Shown here piece after piece: positions 1-9,932 of a stretch of DNA of 64,000 bases; positions within the stretch are counted from its first letter, which is position 1, and every line of letters begins with the position of its first letter. The stretch covers positions 124,001 to 188,000 of the forward strand of contig NZ_JAAKXY010000006.1 of the NCBI RefSeq assembly GCF_011043775.1. The letters run 5' to 3'. Under the pieces are notes generated by a model. That model saw only the letters and a list, made by a program, of their open reading frames with translations, did not search any database and had not been told where the DNA came from. This DNA comes from Natronolimnobius sp. AArcel1. Lineage in GTDB: Archaea; Halobacteriota; Halobacteria; Halobacteriales; Natrialbaceae. The translations under genes were made by a program, and so were the position numbers.

Positions 1-624
1 GACGCTGATGTGCCACGGTGTCCGTTTGCCTTCGACGGAGGTCTTGCCTTCGCGAATCGCCTCGAGAATTGCGTCGGCGCTTCGGTCGTCGGCGTCGACG
101 CGGGTGACGGCCTGGCCGACCATCTCGCTGATATGGGCGTCGCTGCCGGCGGTTCGGGGCAGGTCGTGCTCGCGGGCGAAGCGGTCGGCTTGCCGGTTGG
201 CGCGGCCAGTGAGCAGACGCGAGTTATAGACCTCGATTGCGTCCCCTTTCGCAAGTTGCGTACGTGAAATTCGACCCATGACGCCGTGGCGCGATTCCTG
301 GAACGGGTGAGGGATCACGGCGATTCCACCTTGCTCGTGGATCGCCTCGAGCGTCGTTTCGTAGGACAGTCCTGGTGGGATGGCGCGTTCGACGCCAAGT
401 CCGAGAATATGGCCTGCCTTACTCGAAATTTCGATTGCCGGGATACCCACGAGTCCATACTCGGGGGCGCGTTCTGCGGCCTCGAGGCTGGCATCTATCT
501 CATCGTGATCGGTCACCGCAATCGCATCGAGGCCGATCGCTTCGGCTTGCTCTAAGATGAGCGACACCGGGTCGCGGCCGTCGTACGATAGCGACGAGTG
601 GGCGTGAAGTTCGACCGACAGCAC
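1..624 (-). CDS. PHP-domain metal-dependent phosphoesterase (C-terminus outside window)
   Basis: The reverse frame is open from the left edge to a GTG at 624; an in-frame GTG at 657 is an alternative and the frame is closed upstream by a stop at 694-696. The protein begins VLSVELHAHSSLSYDG and carries the PHP metal-binding series: HAH at residues 7-9, TDHD at 38-41, a Glu in AIEISS near 65, GH at 71-72, HPF at 106-108 and SDAH at 161-164. The family hydrolyses phosphoesters with a multi-metal centre; the substrate of this stand-alone form is not known from the sequence. It is divergent from the MFS gene at 736. The 208 residues visible lack only the C-terminus. Confidence 0.88.
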   Translation of the reverse strand, partial: MLSVELHAHSSLSYDGRDPVSLILEQAEAIGLDAIAVTDHDEIDASLEAAERAPEYGLVGIPAIEISSKAGHILGLGVERAIPPGLSYETTLEAIHEQGGIAVIPHPFQESRHGVMGRISRTQLAKGDAIEVYNSRLLTGRANRQADRFAREHDLPRTAGSDAHISEMVGQAVTRVDADDRSADAILEAIREGKTSVEGKRTPWHISV

Positions 625-735
625 GCGTGGTAATTCGGGCAGCGTGATGAAAAGCACCCCGGTCCCGGTTGCCACCGTGGCTGATGGAGACCGTCAAGCC
701 AGAACGCTTGAGAGGCTTCACTCGAGAACAGGGCT

Positions 736-1968
736 ATGAACTCGGTGACGAGCAGGCTCCCCGGCAGCGACCGTCCGACCAGTCGGACGAGACTGTTTGG
801 CTCGCTCTGTACGCTGGTCTTTCTCGTCAATCTTGGCCGGCTCATCTATGCGCCGCTGCTCGAGCCGCTGCGAGACGTCTTTGGGGTTGGACCAGCGGCT
901 GTTGGTTTGCTCGCGACGCTGGCCTGGGTTGGGTCGACAGTGCCTCGACTGCCGACTGGCTATCTGCTCACGAAGTATCCGCGTCACACAATCGTTCTCT
1001 GGAGTGGCATCATCATGACGGGGTCGTCGGTTGTTGCCGCCGCATCGGTTTCACTCGAGATGCTCTACGTCGGTGCGTTGCTCATGGGCGTCGCCAGCGG
1101 CGTCTACTTCGTGTCGGCGAACCCGCTCGTAAGTGAACTCTTCCCGGAGCGTGTCGGCCGGATGATCGGCATTCACGGCATCGCCGCACAGGTTGCAGCA
1201 GTGATCGCGCCCGCATTCGTCGGCGTTGTGCTGGCGATTACACTGTGGCCGCTTGCTGGTTGGCGAGTGATCTTTCTGGCAATTGGATTCGTTTCGCTGT
1301 GCTCGACGGTGGTCTTCTACGTGCTCGCAAAGCGCGCGACGTTGCCTGATGCTGGGGCAGCCGACCGGAACCTTCGGGCTGCATGGTGGGCGAACTGGCG
1401 ACTCATTGTGACTGCCGTGGCGTTGGTTGGCTTTATCGGCCTCGTCTGGAACGGCGTGTTCAACCTCTATGCGACGTATCTCGTGGACTCGAAGGGACTC
1501 TCTGATGGCGTCGCACTCACGCTATTGACCGTCATGTTCGCCACCGGACTGCCGGCGTTCTGGATTATGGGGTCGCTCGCGGATCGATTGCCGTTTATTC
1601 CCCTGCTGCTCGCGATCACCGGCGCGTTTGCCGTCTCCCTGTATGCACTGACGGTTGTGCAATCGCTTGCAGGCGTCATCGCAGTCAGTGCGATCATGGG
1701 CTTTGTCATCCACAGCCTCTTTCCCGTCTCGGATACGTACGTCCTCGCGTCACTGTCTGATGCCCATCGCGGCAGTGCGTACGCGATTTTCAGTGCGACG
1801 ATGATGCCACTTCACGCAGTCGGCCCGTTTGCCGTCGGCTGGCTTGTCGAACAGGGTTTTTCGTTCGATGACGTGTTCCGCAGCTTCGTCGTCGGACTCG
1901 TCCTCACCATCGTCGGTTTCGTCGTGCTGTTCTCACTCGGAGCCGTGCCATCCGACTCGAGCGAGTAA
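736..1968 (+). CDS. MFS transporter
   Basis: A 410-residue, very hydrophobic protein with about twelve predicted membrane segments in two six-helix halves, separated by a hydrophilic loop near residues 205-220 (KRATLPDAGAADRNLRAAW). The short charged loop GYLLTKYPRH after the second helix corresponds to the family's GxLaDrxGrr loop. This fits a major facilitator secondary transporter in the cytoplasmic membrane. The substrate cannot be read from the sequence. A second MFS gene of the same general build lies at 19265-20482. It is transcribed toward purL, with an 85-nt gap. Confidence 0.85.
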   Translation: MNSVTSRLPGSDRPTSRTRLFGSLCTLVFLVNLGRLIYAPLLEPLRDVFGVGPAAVGLLATLAWVGSTVPRLPTGYLLTKYPRHTIVLWSGIIMTGSSVVAAASVSLEMLYVGALLMGVASGVYFVSANPLVSELFPERVGRMIGIHGIAAQVAAVIAPAFVGVVLAITLWPLAGWRVIFLAIGFVSLCSTVVFYVLAKRATLPDAGAADRNLRAAWWANWRLIVTAVALVGFIGLVWNGVFNLYATYLVDSKGLSDGVALTLLTVMFATGLPAFWIMGSLADRLPFIPLLLAITGAFAVSLYALTVVQSLAGVIAVSAIMGFVIHSLFPVSDTYVLASLSDAHRGSAYAIFSATMMPLHAVGPFAVGWLVEQGFSFDDVFRSFVVGLVLTIVGFVVLFSLGAVPSDSSE

Positions 1969-1997
1969 CGATACCACAGAGCGCCCTCGAAATTTGA

Positions 1998-2029
1998 TGC
2001 ACGAACGTGCACATAGAAACCCCTTTACC
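1998..2029 (+). promoter_or_regulatory. purL promoter with palindromic operator candidate
   Basis: TGCACG at 1998-2003 and CGTGCA at 2006-2011 form a perfect inverted repeat around a 2-nt AA spacer. It sits just upstream of a TATA-like CTTTACC at 2023-2029, which is about 28 nt before the purL ATG, so the transcript should be leaderless or nearly so. A palindrome upstream of the TATA box suggests binding by a dimeric regulator. No regulator is assigned. Confidence 0.5.
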
Positions 2030-2053
2030 GACCGGCTTTCATCACTGAAGTGA

Positions 2054-4213
2054 ATGAGTCTTGCCGATTCGGACCGCGAACTCGTCGTCGAGGAACTGGG
2101 GCGAGAGCCGACCCCGGCGGAGGCGGCGCTGTTCGAGAACCTCTGGAGCGAACACTGTGCGTACCGCTCCTCGAGACCGTTGCTGTCGGCGTTCGAGAGC
2201 GAGGGCGAGCAGGTCGTCATTGGCCCGGGTGACGACGCCGCAGTCGTCGCATTGCCCGACAGCGATGGGGACGAGGAGACCTACATTACGCTGGGGATCG
2301 AGAGCCACAACCACCCCTCCTACGTGGACCCGTTTGACGGGGCTGCGACGGGCGTTGGCGGCATCGTCCGTGACACGCTTTCGATGGGGGCATACCCGAT
2401 TGCGCTCGCGGATTCGCTGTACTTCGGTGCGTTCGACCGCGAGCACTCGAAGTACCTCTTCGAGGGCGTTGTCGAGGGAATCAGCCACTACGGAAACTGT
2501 ATCGGTGTCCCGACTGTGGCGGGCAGCGTTGACTTCCACGACGACTACGAGGGCAATCCACTCGTCAACGTCGCCTGCGTCGGCCTGACCGACGAGGAGC
2601 GCCTTGTCACCGCCGTTGCACAGGAACCCGGCAACAAACTCGTCCTCGTGGGCAACGCGACGGGCCGAGATGGCCTCGGCGGTGCGAGTTTCGCGAGCGA
2701 AGACCTCGCGGAGGACGCCGAAACCGAAGACCGCCCCGCGGTCCAGGTCGGCGACCCCTACGCAGAAAAACTCCTCATCGAGGCCAACGAGCAACTCATC
2801 GAGGAGCAACTCATCGAGTCCGCACGCGACCTCGGCGCGGCCGGCCTCGGCGGTGCCTCGAGCGAACTCGTCGCCAAAGGCGGTCTCGGCGCACACATTG
2901 AACTCGAGCGCGTCCACCAGCGCGAGCCGAATATGAACGCCCTCGAGATCTTGCTCGCCGAGTCCCAAGAGCGGATGTGCTACGAAGTCGCACCCGAGAA
3001 CGTCGACCGCGTGGCCGAAATCGCTGAGCGATTCGACCTTGGCTGTTCGGTCATTGGCGAGGTGACTGACGGGAATTATACGTGCACGTTTGACAATGAA
3101 GCCGTCGTCGACGTCGACGCACACTTCCTCGGCGAGGGTGCGCCGATGAACGACCTCCCAGCCGATGAGCCGGACCAGCCCGACACTGCACTCCCCGACG
3201 CGGACCTCGAGTCGGCGTTCGAAACCATCGTCTCGAGCCCGAACACGGCCTCGAAGCGCTGGGTCTACCGCCAGTACGACCACGAAGTCGGCGTCCGGAC
3301 GAGCGTCGGCCCCGGCGACGACGCCGCGATCGTTGCGGTCCGGGAAGCCGAGACTGGACTCGCGATTTCCTCTGGTGCCGCACCCAACTGGACCGACACG
3401 GCACCCTACGACGGGGCTCGAGCGATCGCCCTCGAGAACGCGACGAATGTCGCCGCGAAAGGGGCAACGCCGCTTGCGGCAGTTAACTGTCTCAACGGCG
3501 GCAATCCCGAGAAGCCCGACGTCTACGGCGGGTTCACAGGAATCGTCGACGGACTGGCCGATATGTGTGCGACGCTCGAGACGCCCATCGTCGGCGGGAA
3601 CGTCTCGCTGTACAACGACTCTGTCGCCGGGCCGATTCCGCCGACGCCAACGCTCGCACTCGTTGGGACGAAAGCGGGTTACGACGCGCCGCCGATGGCT
3701 GTCGACGCGGAAGCCGCAGACGACTCGTCACTGTTGCTTGTCGGTGACCTCGGTCTCGAGGCAGAGACGTTCGCACTCGGGGGCTCCGAGTATCTCGCCC
3801 AGCAGGGTGGTAGCGACGTGTTCCCCAACCTCCCCGAGGAACCAACGGCGCTTATCGAGACCATTGCGGACATCGCAGACGACGACGCGACGCTGGCGAC
3901 CCACGACGTGAGCCACGGTGGACTCGCCGTTGCACTCGCTGAAATGGTCACCGCAGACGCCGGTCTCGAGGTCACCCTCTCGACTGACGATCCGATCGGT
4001 ACGTTGTTCCACGAACAGCCTGGTCGAGTACTGGTTCAGACGAGCGCACCTGAGATGGTTCGTGAGGCGTTCGACGGCATCGCCCCAGTGGTCGACCTCG
4101 GCTCGGTGACGACGACCGGTCACCTCGAGATCACAACTGGCGAGGAAACACTCGAGACTGACGCAGCGACGATTGCCGGCCTGCGAGAAACAATCGAACG
4201 CGAACTCGCATAG
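2054..4213 (+). CDS. purL: Phosphoribosylformylglycinamidine synthase subunit PurL
   Basis: This 719-residue protein is the large synthetase subunit that converts FGAR, ATP and glutamine-derived ammonia to FGAM in purine synthesis; in archaea it works with separate PurS and PurQ. It has the tandem AIRS-like fold: an early [10 protein letters not shown] segment, the [19 protein letters not shown] nucleotide/Mg loop, and a second half with [19 protein letters not shown] and [14 protein letters not shown]. The length is that of the small archaeal/Gram-positive PurL. The start fits the TATA spacing. PurS and PurQ are not in the window; purM lies about 7 kb away on the other strand. Confidence 0.97.
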   Translation: MSLADSDRELVVEELGREPTPAEAALFENLWSEHCAYRSSRPLLSAFESEGEQVVIGPGDDAAVVALPDSDGDEETYITLGIESHNHPSYVDPFDGAATGVGGIVRDTLSMGAYPIALADSLYFGAFDREHSKYLFEGVVEGISHYGNCIGVPTVAGSVDFHDDYEGNPLVNVACVGLTDEERLVTAVAQEPGNKLVLVGNATGRDGLGGASFASEDLAEDAETEDRPAVQVGDPYAEKLLIEANEQLIEEQLIESARDLGAAGLGGASSELVAKGGLGAHIELERVHQREPNMNALEILLAESQERMCYEVAPENVDRVAEIAERFDLGCSVIGEVTDGNYTCTFDNEAVVDVDAHFLGEGAPMNDLPADEPDQPDTALPDADLESAFETIVSSPNTASKRWVYRQYDHEVGVRTSVGPGDDAAIVAVREAETGLAISSGAAPNWTDTAPYDGARAIALENATNVAAKGATPLAAVNCLNGGNPEKPDVYGGFTGIVDGLADMCATLETPIVGGNVSLYNDSVAGPIPPTPTLALVGTKAGYDAPPMAVDAEAADDSSLLLVGDLGLEAETFALGGSEYLAQQGGSDVFPNLPEEPTALIETIADIADDDATLATHDVSHGGLAVALAEMVTADAGLEVTLSTDDPIGTLFHEQPGRVLVQTSAPEMVREAFDGIAPVVDLGSVTTTGHLEITTGEETLETDAATIAGLRETIERELA

Positions 4214-4345
4214 TCGAGACAAACGAGGTCGTACAGCCTTTTATTCGGCTCGTTGTCAAATAGTGTATCTCACTGCTGATGCCGATATTTTGAAATACCC
4301 CCGGGACAACTGCTCTGCATAACGACAGTGGAGGCCACCTAGTCG

Positions 4346-4930
4346 ATGGATACCGAGTTGCCGTCCGTGTTAATTGTCGAGGACGAACCCGACCTCGCGA
4401 ATCTGTATACCGCATGGCTTGCGGGCGAGTACGACGTTCGCACGGCATACGATGGACCTGAGGCACTCGATGCAATCGACGAGGCGATTGACGTCGTCCT
4501 GTTGGACCGCCGGATGCCGGAACTGTCAGGCGATACCGTCCTCGAGACGATCCGAGACCGCGATCTCGACTGCCGGATTGCGATGGTGACCGCAGTCGAA
4601 CCCGATTTTGATATTATTGGCATGGGATTCGACGATTATCTCGTCAAACCCGTCTCAAAAGCGGAACTGCATCATGTTATTGAACAACTGCTGTTGCGTT
4701 CGACCTACGACGAGCAGTTGCGAACGCTCTTTGCGCTCGCCTCGAAGAAGGCCCTCCTCGACGGTGAAAAGAACGAGGCCGAACTCGCAGCCAGCCGCGA
4801 GTACGACGAACTCGAGGATCGTCTTGCCGTATTGCGCACGCGCGTCGATGAGACAGTTGCTGCGGTTCTCGAGGGTGGCGATGCGCGACAGCTCTCACAG
4901 GATATCGCCCGTGGTGCGTCCGAGGAGTAG
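4346..4930 (+). CDS. HalX-domain response regulator
   Basis: The protein has 194 residues. Residues 1-115 form a receiver domain with acidic residues E12/D13, phospho-acceptor D54 in VVLLDRRMPELSG, T82 and K101 in DYLVKPVSK. Residues 115-185 form a charged helical HalX output domain (SKKALLDGEKNEAELAASREYDEL). HalX receivers are common in haloarchaea and their output mechanism is not settled. The gene ends 2 nt from the end of the convergent sensor-kinase gene at 4933. The receiver looks fully functional whereas that kinase does not, so the kinase that phosphorylates it may lie elsewhere. Confidence 0.9.
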   Translation: MDTELPSVLIVEDEPDLANLYTAWLAGEYDVRTAYDGPEALDAIDEAIDVVLLDRRMPELSGDTVLETIRDRDLDCRIAMVTAVEPDFDIIGMGFDDYLVKPVSKAELHHVIEQLLLRSTYDEQLRTLFALASKKALLDGEKNEAELAASREYDELEDRLAVLRTRVDETVAAVLEGGDARQLSQDIARGASEE

Positions 4931-4932
4931 TC

Positions 4933-6828
4933 CTATGGATTCTCGGCATCGACCAACTCGAGTGTCATCACGTCTCTGACGTCGATCTGTGTGCCACCAT
5001 CCGGGCCGCAGTCGACCGATAACCGCCAGTCATGGGCGTCGGCGATGGCTTTGACGAGTGCGAGTCCTAATCCGTTTCGCGCCGTTTCGTTCCCCGGGGA
5101 TGCGGGATCGAACACGCGGTCGTGCGTTGCAGCATAACTCTCGGCCGCATCGTCTCGCAGGAAAAAGCCACGCGAGCGGGTATCCTCGTTCTCGAGGCCG
5201 ACCACGTCGATCCAGACGGTTACGTCTCGTCCCTTGTCAGTGTCGCTTCGCGCTGCGACGTCGTTGAACGCCGCCTCGAGGAACGAGATGAACCGGTCGG
5301 AATCAGCTCTGAGCGTCGCTTCTTGCTCGACGATGACGTTCTCTGCGATCAGCTGTGAACTATCAGCAGCCTCGAGAACGGCCTGCTCGAGGCGAATCCG
5401 GCTTCGGGTTCGAACTGACGAGGCGTTTCGGGCGAACTCCCGGACGTCGTCGATGAGCCGTTCAGCCCGGTCCAGTGTCGTGCCGACGGACTCCTCTGCG
5501 AGTGGGAACTGCCACGAGTCGTCAGTCGGATCATCATCGAGTGCGTCCGCGACCTCCTCGAGTTGCTGTTGAAGGTCGTTCGAGAGCACGTCCGCAACGC
5601 TCTCGAGTCGCTCTGTCTGGCGCTCGAGTTCGACGGTTCGATCGCGAAGGATCTGCTCGCGGTCTGCACGGTCGAGTGCGGCACGGGTGTTTTCGACCAG
5701 CGTCGAAACGAGGTCGACATCGGTCTCGTCGAAGCGATTGGCTTCGAACGAGCCAGTCATGAGGATACCGTGGGTTCCAATTGGTGCGATGATCTCCGAC
5801 CGAATGGGGGTTTCGGGGTTATAGAGGTCATCTTCGGCCTCGAGATCGTCGAATTGTTCGACGCCGCCGGCTTCGAAGACGTCCCAGACGAGTCCCTCCC
5901 CGGGATTGAATCGCGGGAGGCCACCGAACTCGTCGTGTGCGTCAGCGGTTCCCGCGACTGGCTCGAGATAGCCATGTTCTTCCTCGAGTAGCCATGCGCC
6001 GCTGATTGGGAGGCCAAGCAGGTCGCTACCGGCGTGGACGGCGATCGCACAGATCTCCTCGGGATCGTCGGAGTCAAGCAGCCAGCGAGTAATCTCGTGT
6101 AGCGACGTCGCGACGCGCTCGTACTCGTGCTGGTCGGTAATGTCGCGAATCACGCAGGCGACGGTCGCTGTCTTGTCTTCAATCGGGACAAACCGAAATT
6201 CGCTCATCCGTTCGACGCCGGCCGCGTTCGTGATCGCCGCCTCGAGCGTACGCGTCTCGGTCGCGCCGGTGTCGATGTCGGTGATCGCACGCCCCATTTC
6301 GAGTGCCTGTTCATCCGCAACGTCGGCTAGTTCAGTGAGAATTTCGACGTGTTCACCGACGAGTTCAGCACGGGACGTTCCAAGCAGGTGCTCGAGTGCG
6401 CTGTTGACGGAGACGATTCGGCGGTCCTGGCTCAGTGTGAGGACGCCGTCGCTGATCGCTTCAACGACGGCCGCATGCTGGGCGAGGGCGGTCTCCTGTT
6501 GCTTTCGCTCGGTGACGTCGCGCATGTACACCGACAGGCCGGTCTCGGAGGGGTACGCCCGCGCTTCGAACCAGGTCTCGAGGCGGGTATGATAGACTTC
6601 GAACGAGACAGGAATCTGTTTGTCCATCGCCTGATGAAAGCCGTCGGGAAACTGCGTCTCGACGGTTTCGGGGAACTCATCCCACATGACTCGGCCGATG
6701 AGTTCCGAGCGCGAACGCTTGAGCAGCGACTGTGCGCGCCGGTTGAGATACGTAAACCGAAAGTCCGTATCGAGTGCGAAAAACGCGTCTGAAACGCGAT
6801 CGAGCGCTGGGATCGATCGGCGTTTCAC
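4933..6828 (-). CDS. PAS-PAS-GAF sensor histidine kinase with degenerate catalytic core
   Basis: The protein has 631 residues and no obvious membrane segment. PAS 1 spans about 8-110, PAS 2 about 115-235, GAF about 240-395, then a coiled stretch and a histidine-kinase core about 400-620. In canonical haloarchaeal kinases the dimerisation helix reads SHDLRNPL; here residues 416-423 read SNDLQQQL, so the phospho-acceptor His is Asn417. The ATP-lid G1 box, normally DDGPG, reads RDDAAES at 558-564, while the N box (AFNDVAAR, 520-527) and G2 box (NGLGLAL, 585-591) remain. It looks like a kinase that has lost phosphotransfer and may act as a sensor or scaffold. The reading frame is intact, so decay by nonsense is not evident. 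Confidence 0.85.
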   Translation of the reverse strand: MKRRSIPALDRVSDAFFALDTDFRFTYLNRRAQSLLKRSRSELIGRVMWDEFPETVETQFPDGFHQAMDKQIPVSFEVYHTRLETWFEARAYPSETGLSVYMRDVTERKQQETALAQHAAVVEAISDGVLTLSQDRRIVSVNSALEHLLGTSRAELVGEHVEILTELADVADEQALEMGRAITDIDTGATETRTLEAAITNAAGVERMSEFRFVPIEDKTATVACVIRDITDQHEYERVATSLHEITRWLLDSDDPEEICAIAVHAGSDLLGLPISGAWLLEEEHGYLEPVAGTADAHDEFGGLPRFNPGEGLVWDVFEAGGVEQFDDLEAEDDLYNPETPIRSEIIAPIGTHGILMTGSFEANRFDETDVDLVSTLVENTRAALDRADREQILRDRTVELERQTERLESVADVLSNDLQQQLEEVADALDDDPTDDSWQFPLAEESVGTTLDRAERLIDDVREFARNASSVRTRSRIRLEQAVLEAADSSQLIAENVIVEQEATLRADSDRFISFLEAAFNDVAARSDTDKGRDVTVWIDVVGLENEDTRSRGFFLRDDAAESYAATHDRVFDPASPGNETARNGLGLALVKAIADAHDWRLSVDCGPDGGTQIDVRDVMTLELVDAENP

Positions 6829-7010
6829 GCCGTCTCACCTGTTGCTCCCGCCGCGTCGGAAGAGCCCAGCGTATGCGTCACCGGCATTGACTGCGGACCA
6901 CGATCGAGAGACATAGAACAGTGTTATCTATACTTTGGGTAGCGCGTATTTCAGTGTCGCGGCCGACGCCCACTGGACGGCAATTACCGTCTCGAGCGGG
7001 CTCTCGTCCA

Positions 7011-8237
7011 TCAGAACTGATCACTCAGGTAGGTTGCTGTCTCTGGGAACAGGGCCGTCACTGTCTCGAGCGTACTTGTATCCGCCTCGAGTCGCCCAGT
7101 TCGCTCGAGAGCGGTTGCGGAGCGAGCGCCAACAGCGAGTTGCGAGAGCGCGCCGATATCGAGTTGTGCGTCAGCCGCGTCGGCTGTGAGCGAGTCGTCT
7201 CGGTCACAGACGCCACCACCGTCGTCGCTCGAGAGCGTAAACGTAGCGTCGTTCCACTCAGCGACATCGTCTGTGACCGCGAGCGTGATCGTCGCCTCGA
7301 GATCGGGGTACAAAAGCGCCGACAGCGCGGCTTCGACGTCGACGAGTCGGACCATTGGCCCTGTCTCGACTGTCGTCTCGATTTTGTCGGGTTCGGCTGC
7401 AATCTCGAGCAGCGGGACCTGTTCGGGGAGGCGGAGTCGAATTCGGTCGACCTGTGAATCGTGAGTATGACAGAACGACAAGAGTGCGAGTAGGTCGTCG
7501 TACGTCTCGAATGCGAGTTCGGAGACGTCCATCGTCCGCTCACTGTGGTCGGCGGTTGCTTCGATCGTGTACGTGAGATAGCCTCGAACGACTCCATCGC
7601 GCTCGTAGGCGTAGATATACGGGTCGGTATCGAAGCTCTCGAGGATGCAATAACGCCACCAGTCAGCCGAGCGTTCGAGCGAGAGTGCGTACTCCTCAGC
7701 GAAGGCGTGATAGGCCGACTCGAGACGGTCATAGTCGTTGGGCTCGAGACGCATGAACGACCCGTCACGGTCGGCTTCGTCTGAGGCGAACGCGAGCGTT
7801 TCGGGATCGCACTCGTGAGTCACAATCGTATTGCTCGTATCCCAGCCGAACTGTCGGTAGAACGCGTATTGAAACGGCCACAGCACCGCGAATTGACAGC
7901 CGCGTTCGCGATACTCTTCGAGTGAGTGCTCGAGCAGACGCCCGACGGAGCCCTGACGGCGATACTCCGGCGGGGCCGCAACGGCTGCCAGTCCGGCAGT
8001 TGGATGGAACTCGCCGCGTACGCGGGCGTTGAGCCAGTAGTGTCGACAGACCGCACGTGGTTGGCTGGCGTCCGCGTTGGCATCCGGGTAGATACCTCGT
8101 GGCGAGCCAAGCAGTGCCCGCGGTGTGTCGTGTTCGTCGGAATCGTACGACGTTGGTCCCAGTTCGGGAGCAAACGCGTAAGTCCGGTACTCGTGGAACA
8201 CCTCCCGCTCATCGGGAATCTGGCGATAGTCAGCCAT
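7011..8237 (-). CDS. Eis-like GNAT N-acetyltransferase
   Basis: The protein has 408 residues. The N-terminal GNAT fold carries the acetyl-CoA loop PPEYRRQGSVGRLLEHSLEE and the following FAVLWPFQYAFYRQFGW strand/helix at about residues 85-135. A second GNAT-like domain follows (about 150-285), then an SCP2-like domain to the C-terminus. This three-part order and length are typical of the Eis/YitI family, which acetylate amines such as protein lysines or small amines. The native substrate is not predictable. It is 45 nt upstream (in transcription) of no other gene on its strand except the aminotransferase at 8283-9440, whose product is unrelated. Confidence 0.82.
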   Translation of the reverse strand: MADYRQIPDEREVFHEYRTYAFAPELGPTSYDSDEHDTPRALLGSPRGIYPDANADASQPRAVCRHYWLNARVRGEFHPTAGLAAVAAPPEYRRQGSVGRLLEHSLEEYRERGCQFAVLWPFQYAFYRQFGWDTSNTIVTHECDPETLAFASDEADRDGSFMRLEPNDYDRLESAYHAFAEEYALSLERSADWWRYCILESFDTDPYIYAYERDGVVRGYLTYTIEATADHSERTMDVSELAFETYDDLLALLSFCHTHDSQVDRIRLRLPEQVPLLEIAAEPDKIETTVETGPMVRLVDVEAALSALLYPDLEATITLAVTDDVAEWNDATFTLSSDDGGGVCDRDDSLTADAADAQLDIGALSQLAVGARSATALERTGRLEADTSTLETVTALFPETATYLSDQF

Positions 8238-8282
8238 ACAATCGACCGCCGCAGCGAGCGAGAAAACGTTGCTGATCCCGTC

Positions 8283-9440
8283 TCAGTGGTCCGCGAGGAA
8301 CGCCTCGATCCGAGCCAGCGCCTCCCGGATATCCTCGAGCCCGGTCGCATAGGAGACGCGGAGATGGTTGTCACCGCCTGCACCGAAGACGTCACCGGGG
8401 ACGACGGCGACACCCTGTTCGTGCAGCAGTTCCTCGGCGAACTCTTCTGCGGTCCAGCCTTCGGGAACCTCCGGGAAGCAGTAGAACGCGCCTTTCGCAT
8501 CGAAGACGTCCATGCCAATCTCGCGGAATCGCGAGAGAATAAACTGGCGGCGTCGATCGTACTGAGAAACCATCTCCTGGACGTCATTCTCGCAGGACTC
8601 GAGCGCCTCGAGAGCGGCGTACTGGGCCGTCGTCGGAGCCGAGAGCATCGTGTACTGATGGATCTTGTTCATCGCGCCAATGACCTCGGCGGGGCCAAGC
8701 GCGTAGCCAAGTCGCAGCCCCGTCATCGCGTGCGCCTTCGAGAAGCCATTGAAGACGACAGTGCGCTCGCGCATGCCCGGTAGCGTCGCAATCGAGGTGT
8801 GCGTGTGCCCGTCGTAGGTGAGTTCCGCGTAAATCTCGTCGGCAAGGACAGTCAGATCGTGTTCACGGACGAACTCGGCGATTGGCTCGAGGTCTGACTC
8901 ACGCATAATGGCACCCGTTGGGTTGTTCGGATAACAGAATACGAGCAGATCGGCCTCGTTTGCGCCGGCTTGCTCGAGGGCGTCGACCGTCAGCCGAAAG
9001 TCATTTTCTTCCGTCGTCGGCACGGGCAGGACCTCACCGCCGGCGAAGGTTACGCCCGGTCCGTAGGAGATGTACGATGGCTGGGCAACCGCAACGGTAT
9101 CGCCCGGATTGACGAGTGCACGGAAAGCCAGATCGACGGCTTCGCTCGCGCCAGCGGTGGCAATGATCTCCTCATCGGGGCCGTAGCCGAGATCAAAACG
9201 ATCGGCGACGTAGTCACTGATTGCCTCGCGGAGTTCGCGTTTCCCCCGGTTTGCCGTGTAGGAGGTTTTGCCCTGCTCGAGAGAGGTGATCGCGGCGTCG
9301 CGGGCCGCCCACGGCGTTGCGAAGTCGGGTTCGCCGACACCAAGTGAGATGACGTCGTCGCGCTCTTCGGCGATTTCGAAGAATCGGCGGATGCCTGATG
9401 GCGGGACCGACTGGACGCGATCTGCAAGTTCGAACGTCAT
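8283..9440 (-). CDS. PLP-dependent aminotransferase, class I (AspC-like)
   Basis: The 385-residue protein shows the fold-type I aminotransferase signatures: GVGEPDFATP near residue 34, YTANRGKRELREAI near 61, NNPTG at 172-176, DEIYAELTYD at 201-210, Schiff-base Lys235 in GFSKAHAMTGLRLGYA, and the phosphate/carboxylate Arg243. It should transfer amino groups between an amino acid such as aspartate or alanine and 2-oxoglutarate in the cytoplasm. An Lrp/AsnC regulator gene lies 6 nt upstream on the same strand, so the two are probably cotranscribed and the regulator may control it. Confidence 0.92.
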   Translation of the reverse strand: MTFELADRVQSVPPSGIRRFFEIAEERDDVISLGVGEPDFATPWAARDAAITSLEQGKTSYTANRGKRELREAISDYVADRFDLGYGPDEEIIATAGASEAVDLAFRALVNPGDTVAVAQPSYISYGPGVTFAGGEVLPVPTTEENDFRLTVDALEQAGANEADLLVFCYPNNPTGAIMRESDLEPIAEFVREHDLTVLADEIYAELTYDGHTHTSIATLPGMRERTVVFNGFSKAHAMTGLRLGYALGPAEVIGAMNKIHQYTMLSAPTTAQYAALEALESCENDVQEMVSQYDRRRQFILSRFREIGMDVFDAKGAFYCFPEVPEGWTAEEFAEELLHEQGVAVVPGDVFGAGGDNHLRVSYATGLEDIREALARIEAFLADH

Positions 9441-9446
9441 TGTGGG

Positions 9447-9932
9447 TCAGGGCGACACCGAGAGCCGGTCGTCCTCGTCACCGTTTCCGAACTCGATCCC
9501 GTTTTCTTTGTACGAGGTCATCACGTAGTGCGTGACCGTTTGGGTGATCTCGGGGACGGGCGCGACCTTCTCGCTGATAAACTGAGAGACTTCGCGGATC
9601 GAGTCACCTTCGACCTCCATATCGAAGTCGTAGTCGCCGCTGACGAGGCGTAACGCGGTGACCTGTGGGAATCGGGCGAGGCGCTCTGCGATGTCGCCGT
9701 AGCCGGTTTCGCGGTCGAGTCGAACGTTCAATTCGACTTCGGCACGGACACGCTCGTCTTCCAGCTCGTCCCAGTCGACAACCGCTTGATACCCACAGAT
9801 GACGCCTGCTGCCTCGAGTTCTTCGATGGCTGTGTCGACCTCGGACTCCTCGAGGCCGGTCATTCGCGCGATATCCGCCGTGGAGTACCGTGCGTTCTCA
9901 CGAAGCAACTCGAGCACCTCGCGTTCGCTCAT
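9447..9932 (-). CDS. Lrp/AsnC family transcriptional regulator
   Basis: A 161-residue protein from the ATG at 9932 (MSEREVLELLRENARYST). An upstream in-frame start at 10007 would add a poorly conserved 25-residue extension, so it was not used. The N-terminal winged helix-turn-helix (STADIARMTGLEESEVDTAIEELEAAGVI) is followed by a ligand-sensing RAM domain (VTALRLVSGDYDFDMEVEG). Such proteins bind DNA as dimers or octamers and respond to amino acids. It precedes the aminotransferase gene by 6 nt, which suggests local control of amino-acid metabolism. Confidence 0.9.
   Translation of the reverse strand: MSEREVLELLRENARYSTADIARMTGLEESEVDTAIEELEAAGVICGYQAVVDWDELEDERVRAEVELNVRLDRETGYGDIAERLARFPQVTALRLVSGDYDFDMEVEGDSIREVSQFISEKVAPVPEITQTVTHYVMTSYKENGIEFGNGDEDDRLSVSP

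Noticed and set aside
2042-3283. 413-aa minus-strand reading frame opposite purL
   Set aside because: It mirrors purL codons (Val/Arg/Asp-rich translation with no known motif), has no promoter and lies inside a certain gene.
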